Source of the DNA: Chryseobacterium glaciei
Lineage (GTDB): Bacteria > Bacteroidota > Bacteroidia > Flavobacteriales > Weeksellaceae
Reading direction: 5' to 3'
Length of the DNA stretch: 64,000 nt
NCBI RefSeq assembly: GCF_001648155.1
Contig: NZ_CP015199.1
Coordinates: 1,808,501 to 1,872,500, forward strand
Under the pieces are notes generated by a model. That model was given only the letters and a program-made list of their open reading frames with translations. It ran no database searches and was not told the DNA's origin. The number at the start of each line of letters is the position of its first letter. The stretch's first letter is position 1. The position numbers and the translations under genes were made by a program. This document shows, one piece after another, positions 57,974 to 64,000 of this stretch.

Positions 57974-58474
57974 ATGGATAAAGTGACTTTACAGAGAATA
58001 GAAAAACTTCACCCTGCCGTCCGAGAGGAAGTGAAACAAATCATCAAAGACTGCGATGAAGCTCTTACCGGAAGAGCAAAAATAAGAATCACACAAGGAT
58101 TAAGAAGCTTTGAAGAACAGGAAAAACTATACGCCATCGGAAGAATTACAAGCGGAAAAAAAGTAACCAACGCCAAAGCCGGACAAAGTATTCACAATTA
58201 TGGTCTTGCCGTTGATATTTGCTTAATGATCGACGGAAAAACAGCAAGCTGGGACACTGTAAAAGACTGGGATAACGACAAAGTAGCTGATTGGTACGAA
58301 TGTGTGAAAATTTTCGCCAAATACGGCTGGGACTGGGGTGGAAACTGGAAAACCTTCAAAGACCTTCCCCACTTCGAAAAAAAGAGCATTATTACCAAAA
58401 AAGGTGTGATAAAAACAAGCTGGAGAACACTTGCTAAAATGGCTCGGGATAAATCAAATTATATCATACTATAA
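57974..58474 (+). CDS. M15 family peptidase, endolysin-like (L-alanyl-D-glutamate peptidase type)
   Basis: A 166-residue zinc peptidase without signal peptide. The zinc ligands are His74 and Asp81 in SIHNYGLAVDI (SxHxxGxAxD) and His133 in LPHFE; RITQGLRSFEEQEKLYAIGR is the conserved entrance. This is the VanY/endolysin group (Peptidase_M15_4), like phage T5 lysin, cutting peptidoglycan stem peptides. The protein is as short as phage lysins and, lacking a signal, would need lysis, a holin or another route to reach the wall. It has its own shared-element promoter and lies two genes upstream of a holin-sized membrane protein. Confidence 0.9.
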   Translation: MDKVTLQRIEKLHPAVREEVKQIIKDCDEALTGRAKIRITQGLRSFEEQEKLYAIGRITSGKKVTNAKAGQSIHNYGLAVDICLMIDGKTASWDTVKDWDNDKVADWYECVKIFAKYGWDWGGNWKTFKDLPHFEKKSIITKKGVIKTSWRTLAKMARDKSNYIIL

Positions 58475-58504
58475 TTCTCTTTTATTTGAAATTAATTTTT
58501 AATA

Positions 58505-58538
58505 CGACACGTTCTGTCGCCACCTCCGCCTACCTTTA
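58505..58538 (+). promoter_or_regulatory. Shared upstream element, copy C
   Basis: CGACACGTTCTGTCG (58505-58519), whose arms CGACA and TGTCG are an exact inverted repeat, then TACCTTTA (58531-58538) exactly 14 nt after TTCTG. The -7 box is imperfect. It lies about 125 nt before the patatin start. Confidence 0.7.
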
Positions 58539-58581
58539 CTTTACAAGAAAAACATTAAAAGCAATGATATTTTAATGCTTA

Positions 58582-58615
58582 AAACCAACAGTTAATTATA
58601 AAAAGCTGTTGGTTT
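58582..58615 (+). other. Leader hairpin upstream of the patatin gene
   Basis: AAACCAACAG (58582-58591) pairs perfectly with CTGTTGGTTT (58606-58615) over a 14-nt A+T loop. It sits between promoter copy C and the patatin start codon. The T run after it is weak, so it may be an attenuator or an RNA structure more than a simple terminator. Confidence 0.55.
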
Positions 58616-58662
58616 CGTTATCTAAAATTGTTAATAATTGTAAAAAAACAACCAAAAACATC

Positions 58663-59700
58663 ATGAAAAAGACAACAATTCTTTCTTTGGACGGAGGCGG
58701 AATAAGAGGCATTATCACCTGCATTATTCTACGCTACATAGAGGAGCAGCTTCAGTATTATGATAAACCAAGCGCAAAACTTGGAGATTATTTTGATCTT
58801 GTGGCAGGAAGCAGTACGGGAGGACTGATTGCGTCTATTATTCTATGCCCCGATGAACACCGAAAAGCAAAATATTCCATCCAAAAAGGATTGGAATTAT
58901 ATGCAGAAAAAGGTGGCGACATATTTCAGGTTTCTTTTTGGGAGAAATTGATCAATCCATTCGGTTTGCTTAATGAAAAAATCTCTCAGGAAGCCCTTGA
59001 AAAAAACCTGAATGACTTTTTTGGACACCTTGAATTAAAAGAACTAATAAAACCATGTTTAATAACAAGTTATGACATCGAAAACAGAAGAGCCAAGCTT
59101 TTCAATTCTTGGGAAGCCAATATCAGTACAGATAATTTTTATGTAAAAGACGTTTGTAGAGCGACTTCAGCGGCGCCGACTTATTTCAGTCCGGTTCAGA
59201 TAAAATCGATGTACGGACAGATTTTCAGCTTAATTGATGGCGGAATGTTCGCAAACAATCCCGCTCTTTGCGCTTATGCTGAAGCGAGAAAAATTCCGTT
59301 TGCGGAAGTTTTGAAAAATCATCAGAAAGCCAATCATCCGATGGTAAACGATATGATCGTTGTATCGATCGGAACAGGAATTGAAGCAAGACCTTATTCG
59401 TTCAAAAAAATGGAAAAAGCAGGAAAAATAGGTTGGGTAAATCCAATTATTGATATTTTAATGTCCGCTAATGCAGAAACCGTTGATTATCAACTTTGTC
59501 AAATGTTTCAGACGTTAGGTTTAAGGAATCAGAAAAATTATTATCGTTTAAATCCATCTTTGAAAAATGCTTCTCCGGGAATGGATAACGTAAGAAGATC
59601 AAACATCGAAAATCTGATTCAAGCCGGACTAAGTTATATTGACGATAATAGAGAAACCCTGAACCAAATCGTTCAGAAACTAATCAGAAATAAAATATAA
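58663..59700 (+). CDS. Patatin-like phospholipase
   Basis: A 345-residue lipid acyl hydrolase starting MKKTTILSLDGGGIRG at 58663. The earlier ATG at 58609 lies in the leader hairpin and is rejected. The oxyanion motif is GGGIRG (residues 11-16), the nucleophile Ser51 in AGSSTGG, and the catalytic Asp192 in DGGMFANNPA. There is no signal peptide or membrane helix. The form with LDGGGIRGI belongs to the plant-patatin-like branch that also supplies effectors in bacterial immunity (CBASS CapV), but no cyclase or sensor gene is nearby. Its neighbours, an endolysin-like peptidase and a small membrane protein, suggest membrane or cell-wall attack or release. The substrate class is inferred. Confidence 0.92.
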   Translation: MKKTTILSLDGGGIRGIITCIILRYIEEQLQYYDKPSAKLGDYFDLVAGSSTGGLIASIILCPDEHRKAKYSIQKGLELYAEKGGDIFQVSFWEKLINPFGLLNEKISQEALEKNLNDFFGHLELKELIKPCLITSYDIENRRAKLFNSWEANISTDNFYVKDVCRATSAAPTYFSPVQIKSMYGQIFSLIDGGMFANNPALCAYAEARKIPFAEVLKNHQKANHPMVNDMIVVSIGTGIEARPYSFKKMEKAGKIGWVNPIIDILMSANAETVDYQLCQMFQTLGLRNQKNYYRLNPSLKNASPGMDNVRRSNIENLIQAGLSYIDDNRETLNQIVQKLIRNKI

Positions 59701-59709
59701 GCTTTTTTA

Positions 59710-59737
59710 CTTATAACAAACCATTATAAGCTTTTTA
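59710..59737 (+). terminator. Probable terminator
   Basis: CTTATAA (59710-59716) pairs with TTATAAG (59724-59730), followed by CTTTTTAG. The stem is A+T-only, so the strength is uncertain. Confidence 0.5.
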
Positions 59738-59762
59738 GATTATATTTGATTTTAAATTAAAA

Positions 59763-59993
59763 ATGAATAACAAAATGAAAGCAACATTCGCATCTCTTTT
59801 TATGAGTACACTATTTTTCATTTTTGGTTATGTCATTTTATATTTATTATTTGATTTTTTTAATCCTCCAATTACAGACGAAGGACATCGGTATATGCCA
59901 ATCGGGAATGTTTTATATTCAGGAATAATTACATTTTTTACTTCAATTTTGTTTTTTATTCTTATCAGAAAATATTTAAAAAGAAAATCATAA
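59763..59993 (+). CDS. Small two-helix membrane protein, holin-sized
   Basis: A 76-residue protein with two hydrophobic helices (about 10-32 and 50-68) joined by a polar loop FNPPITDEGHRYMPIG and ending in RKYLKRKS, a positive tail. This is the size and layout of class II phage holins, but no family match is claimed. ATG 59763 and ATG 59775 (MKATFASL) are both possible. It follows the patatin gene by 62 nt and precedes copy D of the shared element. A role in letting the M15 peptidase cross the membrane is an inference from location. Confidence 0.6.
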   Translation: MNNKMKATFASLFMSTLFFIFGYVILYLLFDFFNPPITDEGHRYMPIGNVLYSGIITFFTSILFFILIRKYLKRKS

Positions 59994-60015
59994 ATTTTTC
60001 TAAAACATTTTAAAC

Positions 60016-60050
60016 ACGTCAAGTTTTGTCGCTTTTGAGGACTACTTTTG
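60016..60050 (+). promoter_or_regulatory. Shared upstream element, copy D
   Basis: ACGTCAAGTTTTGTCG (60016-60031), then TACTTTTG (60043-60050), 14 nt after TTTTG. Bases 60003-60160, including this element, are repeated with changes at 60350-60510. Confidence 0.75.
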
Positions 60051-60176
60051 AAATATAAACAAAGACACAAAACATAATCATTTAAAAACTTTTAAACGCC
60101 TTTGAATTCAACATTTATAAATGCTGGACAGCCAGAAACATGTTCAAATTTTAACCTAATTACTAAAACACAAGAC

Positions 60177-60347
60177 ATGGAAGCACCCAATCACAATCCA
60201 GATATAACCTTTGATGAAGGCCTCTACACTGTAGAATGGAGCGACATCGAAAACGCAGAGATAGACTATGAAAATCATCTTGATGACATTGAAAATTTTT
60301 TCAGACAAGATTTCGAAAATGATGCTTTAGAAGAAGAAATTGATTAA
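60177..60347 (+). CDS. Very small acidic protein, 56 aa
   Basis: A 56-residue protein, MEAPNHNPDITFDEG and then a strongly acidic run (EWSDIENAEIDYENHLDDIE, ending ALEEEID). I do not recognise it. The ATG at 60177 is chosen over the TTG-started reading from 60102, because the leader 60100-60160 is repeated at 60450-60510 with a stop in the same reading, which shows that it is not coding. An acidic mini-protein in this place could be an inhibitor or a chaperone for a neighbour; that is speculation. Confidence 0.55.
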   Translation: MEAPNHNPDITFDEGLYTVEWSDIENAEIDYENHLDDIENFFRQDFENDALEEEID

Positions 60348-60361
60348 TAAAATTTTTAAAC

Positions 60362-60396
60362 ACGTCAAGTTCTGTCGCTTTTCAACACTACTTTTG
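60362..60396 (+). promoter_or_regulatory. Shared upstream element, copy E
   Basis: ACGTCAAGTTCTGTCG (60362-60377), then TACTTTTG (60389-60396), 14 nt after TTCTG. It is the only visible promoter for the giant gene, with a 264-nt leader. Confidence 0.75.
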
Positions 60397-60660
60397 AAGT
60401 AACAATAAAACACAACAAACAATCAGTTAAAATTCGCAAAATACCTTTGAATTCACCATTCACAAAATGTTGAACAGCCAGAACTGTGTTTAAAAAATCC
60501 TGATGAACTAAAAATTACAATAAAGATGAAAAATTAAAAATTCGTGTGGAAAATTTCGCCAAAAACCACTTAAAAAATAAGGCAAAATCTGAAGTAGCCC
60601 TAATAAAAAGAGCCTTCGAATCTTAACTTTTTAAATTAATTAAAACCAAAAATTACAAAA
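60397..60660 (+). repeat. Long noncoding leader, repeated from 60050-60160
   Basis: Around CCTTTGAATTCA (near 60450) this leader matches the one before the acidic gene: the same phrase ACAGCCAGAA occurs in both. The following bases hold only very short frames (for instance a two-codon ATG at 60525). A reading ending at 60626 (KNKAKSEVALIKRAFES) lacks an ATG. I see no gene in this 264-nt stretch. Confidence 0.55.
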
Positions 60661-63600
60661 TGGCAGATAACCAAAACCCTACTGAACAGCCAGTAGAAAA
60701 CACACCTACACAAACATTATTTCGATTTGTGAGCCTAAGAAGTCCTCAACTTTCAGACGAAAAAGGACAAGACAAAAGATTTGTACTTATTCCTGAAGAG
60801 CTAAAAGATGACACCAAATTTTATAAACCTGTTACAGAAGGAACCGGAACCAAAAGAAAACTCCTGCAGGAACGCGCAGCTGCTTACGGACCTACAACAG
60901 AATGTATTTCTAAGGACAAGCCAACCAATAACTTAGATTCATTTAAAAGATCTTATAAAGTTATCTATGATTTTTCATCATGGCTGGCTCGAAATAAGAG
61001 CACGTGCACGTATCAGGAATTTGTAAGCAAAAGAGATGAAGTACTTGCAGCTCAATATACCGCTCCAAGTGATGTTGTACTATGGAATAACCTTATTTAT
61101 CAGGTTGTTACTCAAAAAGATTTCTACATTAAAGAAGTCATGATGCAGGTGATATTAGCTCTGCATACGCTTCGCAACCCTTCAACCAACGAAGATGAAA
61201 CTAAAATCTTATTAAACGCAAGAGTTGTTCTTCCTAAAGAATTAATATTGGATGAAGAAACGCTTCCTGTTTCTCAATCAGTTTCAAGAATGGCTTCAAA
61301 TGAGACTAAAGAAAGCTATCCAAGTGAAGAAATGAAACAACAGCAGGAAATCTCTTCTGCAAAATTGAAATTGAGCAGAATTGAAAGCTTAAAAAAGAAC
61401 CTATCTGCTACAGAAAAAAAGTACAATAAAGAGTATCAGGCAGAATACCAGTCTCAGGATGAAGCTTATCAGAGACAAGTTGCTCCGATTATCACCGCCT
61501 ACAACGAAGCCGTTGAAGCTGCTAGGGATGAATATTGTGGAGTAAGACCTCCCGGAACTGAATATGATCCAAAAGATCCATGTCAGCAACCTAAAACAGT
61601 TCCTTATCCATCATTACCTAAATTTGATTTTACTTTCAGAGACGAAGTAAGTGCAGAAAACCTTGTTGCATCTTTAAAACCAGAAAGCGTTGAAACACTT
61701 CTCGATGTTTTAGGATATAAATTTGATCCTCAAAATATTACAGGACGTGCCGCCGGAGATGATACGAGTAACCTAGACGATCTATTGGAAGGTAAAAATA
61801 CATTTTTAGAACTAACATCTGTTATTAATGAAAATGTAGAAAAGCTAAATAATGTTATTGTTGAAAATACACAAGGTAATGAAGAAAGCTATACGAGTAT
61901 TGGAGGAATAATTATACCTACAGCAAAAACCGTAACCTTTCCATTTATTTATCAGATATGTACGAGACCTTTATACAAAGCATATGTTCTTGATTTATCA
62001 TTAACTATTCCGGATGCATCTTGGGATATTAGCTATGTTTCGTATGCTCTAACACCAAATAATACAAATACAGAGATTTTTGGAGATTATTATGTAAAAT
62101 CTAAAACAGGCAATACGATCTTTTTAAAAGATATGTATAATCAGGGCTTAGATTTTAATACTATTCAGGATTCAGCGATTCGAATTAAAGTTGCCTTTAC
62201 AAATGGTCAAGTTACTGAGTTTGGCACATCAGGAATAAGTACTAGATATTGTGTAACCGGAGATTTTGCCCTTCAAGTTGAAGAAAATGAAAACCCTGAA
62301 ATTATTGATGATGGAAAAGACTTCATCCCATCAGGATTCGGTTTTAAAAATATTGGTGTTGCAGATTATTTAAAAGTAGAACAAAGCACCCACGCCTATG
62401 TTGAAGGTGAAGTAGCTCACATCGAAAATGTAATGGCAAGAGAGTATCGCGAGAAATCTACAAGAAGATTGAGAAGAAGCGAAAATACTTCAACCACATC
62501 TTCTGATACAGAAAGAGAGCAAATTAATGATACCACGACTGCCAATCGTTTTGAAATGCAGAGCGAGATTTCTAAAATGTCACAGGAAGCAACAGATATT
62601 GGTGTAAATACTCATTTTGATGCATCTTGGAAAACTCCGGGCGGAAATGGTAATTTTAGTACAGGAATAGCTGCAAATTACGCAAACCATAAATCAAAAG
62701 AAGAAAGTACAAGACAAGCAACAACCCAAGCTCAAGATATTACTTCAAGAGCAATGGATAGGATTGTCAATAAAGTACACGAAGAAAGAATTGAGAAAAT
62801 CATTGAAGAATTTGAAGAAACAAACTCTCATGGTTTAGACAACAGAAAAGGTGATAAACATGTAGTCGGAGTTTACAGATGGGTTGATAAATTGATGAAA
62901 AATCAGATCTACAACTATGGAAAACGTATGATGTTTGAGTTTATGATTCCTGAGCCTGCTAAATTACATATTTTAGGAATGTCTTTAAATAAAAGTGCCA
63001 ATCAAACTTCTTTGGTAAAACCTGAAGATCCAAGAACTGCGACCTCATTACCGATGACTGATTATAGTTCATTAAGTACAGAAGCCATATTAAAACGTTG
63101 GTCAAGCAAATATAATGTAGACATCTCAAAAAAACCTGCTGAATATTCGAATGTCACAAAATCATTTAGTCTGAGTAAAGGTGAAATTGGAGATAGTGAA
63201 ATGGGTGCAAAATCTGACTCATTAGATATTCCTGAGGGATATTCAACAACAGGAGGTAAGTTAATTGTCGGACATTTCTTTCAACCTAGTAGATATGAGT
63301 GGACCCATGTAGGTGTTACCGTTGGTGATTTCTACTATATGGTTGGTCAAAACTCTTCTCATATTATCATTGAAAGAAATATTACGTTTAATAGGAATTA
63401 TTCAAAAAAAGTAGGTGTTTCAATAGAAACAGCAGATTCTGCAGGTGTTGTATTTAGTGTTTCTTTAGAATGTAAATTAGATAATGAAGTAAGAACTCAA
63501 TGGCAACAAGAAACGTTTAACTCAATCATTACTGCTTATGAAGAAGCATTAGTAGAATACAACAATAAACTTTCTGAAGAACAAAACAAAGCCGTAGTAA

Positions 63601-64000
63601 TCAAAGATTCAAACCCTAATTTCTACAGACAAATAGAAAACATAGTATTACGTAAAAACTGTATTTCTTACATGGCTGATAGAGCAACCGATTCTACTCA
63701 TGGATATGGACTTACAGGGTTAACTCAAGGAAGTACATTTACAGATTATGAAACGAACCTAACTTCTAAATTAGATAAATACACCGCCTTTGTGAAATTC
63801 ATGGAACAGGCTTTTGAATGGGAAAATCTTTCTTATTATCTGTACCCATATTATTGGGCAAATAAACAAAACTGGACAGAATTATATCAAGCTGAAAATA
63901 CAGATCCTTTGTTCAGATCCTTTCTACAAAGTGGCATGGCAAGAGTGGTAGCAACCGTTCGACCAGGTTTTGAAGATGTTGTACAATTCTATCTGGCAAC
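60661..64000 (+). CDS. Giant protein of unknown function, truncated by the window end
   Basis: An open frame of 1,113 codons from ATG 60661 without stop up to the last base. No signal peptide (MADNQNPTEQPVEN). Parts seen: globular N-terminal region (1-210, FVSLRSPQLSDEK); coiled-coil-like segment (about 230-280, SAKLKLSRIESLKKNLSATE); Pro-rich stretch with Cys (about 295-320); beta domain (about 410-555); a block with KVEQSTHAYVEGEVAHIENV (about 571-590), then Arg-rich RRLRRS and a Ser/Thr-rich tract; helical, Glu/Lys-rich part (about 700-740); YRWVDKLMKNQIYNYGKRMM (about 738); further beta domain and helices to 1,113. I do not recognise a named family, though the middle block seems familiar from large uncharacterised proteins in other phyla. 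Confidence 0.85.

Noticed and set aside
58663..59700. Patatin as CBASS effector (CapV)
   Set aside because: No nucleotidyltransferase (CD-NTase), Cap2/Cap3 or other CBASS partner gene is in the neighbourhood.
60102..60176. N-terminal extension of the acidic mini-protein from a TTG
   Set aside because: The same leader is repeated at 60450-60510, where this reading meets a stop, so the similarity is in the RNA or DNA, not the protein.
60526..60626. Possible short peptide ending KNKAKSEVALIKRAFES
   Set aside because: No ATG or convincing start in this frame, and a stop closely upstream; about 26 residues at best from a GTG.
1..64000. CRISPR arrays, tRNA and rRNA genes
   Set aside because: Looked for regularly spaced repeats, cloverleaf-like sequences and rRNA hallmark segments; none was found by eye.

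Overview
The window looks like chromosome of a Flavobacteriia member, most likely Chryseobacterium or a close relative (Weeksellaceae). The evidence is the high A+T content, the TAnnTTTG -7 promoter boxes typical of Bacteroidota, many Bacteroidota-restricted DUF families (DUF5689, DUF4293, DUF4271, DUF4296, DUF6146, DUF6702), TonB receptors with a carboxypeptidase-like N-terminal domain, and a Rho factor with a long N/Q-rich insert. Genus is inferred from remembered gene families, not from a search. No rRNA, tRNA or CRISPR array was seen.

Layout. 1-7.8 kb: end of a LOG-family gene, then a divergent locus of DUF5689 lipoprotein + TonB receptor against a secreted EEP-family nuclease/phosphatase, probably a nutrient-scavenging module. 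7.8-14.7 kb: superoxide dismutase, Rho, a DUF4293 membrane protein, an M28 peptidase and an MsbA-like ABC exporter. 14.9-24.6 kb: a housekeeping block on the minus strand (psd-cdsA-LUD, ftsH-rsfS, Lpt permease, tgt, DUF4296, dolichol-phosphate-mannose-synthase-like glycosyltransferase) with birA and DUF4271/hemD facing away. 25.4-31 kb: oligopeptidase B, an SRPBCC protein and a histidine kinase/response regulator pair. 31-34.9 kb: a metal locus (repeat lipoprotein, Cys-rich HYC_CC_PP-like protein, TonB receptor with two N-terminal heavy-metal domains). 35-40.2 kb: AraC, OsmC, then a TetR-thiolase-thioesterase-ketoacyl synthase operon behind a palindromic operator. 40.4-46.7 kb: cupin, L,D-transpeptidase, msrB, DUF445, pyrD and a pseudouridine synthase. 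46.9-48.3 kb: a decayed IS4-type element lodged in another palindromic intergenic element. 48.4-56.6 kb: glyS, secreted proteins, an M48 protease, a class C beta-lactamase-like hydrolase and an umuC-like polymerase.

The most interesting region is 56.7-64 kb. Five upstream regions there carry the same palindromic element (consensus CG-W-CA-A/C-GTT-Y-TGTCG) exactly 14 nt before a -7 box position. They precede a small lipoprotein and a secreted protein, an endolysin-like M15 peptidase, a patatin phospholipase followed by a two-helix holin-sized membrane protein, a tiny acidic protein, and a giant protein whose frame is still open at the window end (>1,113 codons). I infer a single coordinately controlled module combining wall hydrolysis, lipid hydrolysis and a very large protein. 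Its function is unknown to me.

Between genes there are several families of imperfect palindromic repeats of about 80-170 bp, which look like MITE- or REP-type elements. Several TAnnTTTG boxes lie only 4-6 nt before start codons, which suggests leaderless transcripts.
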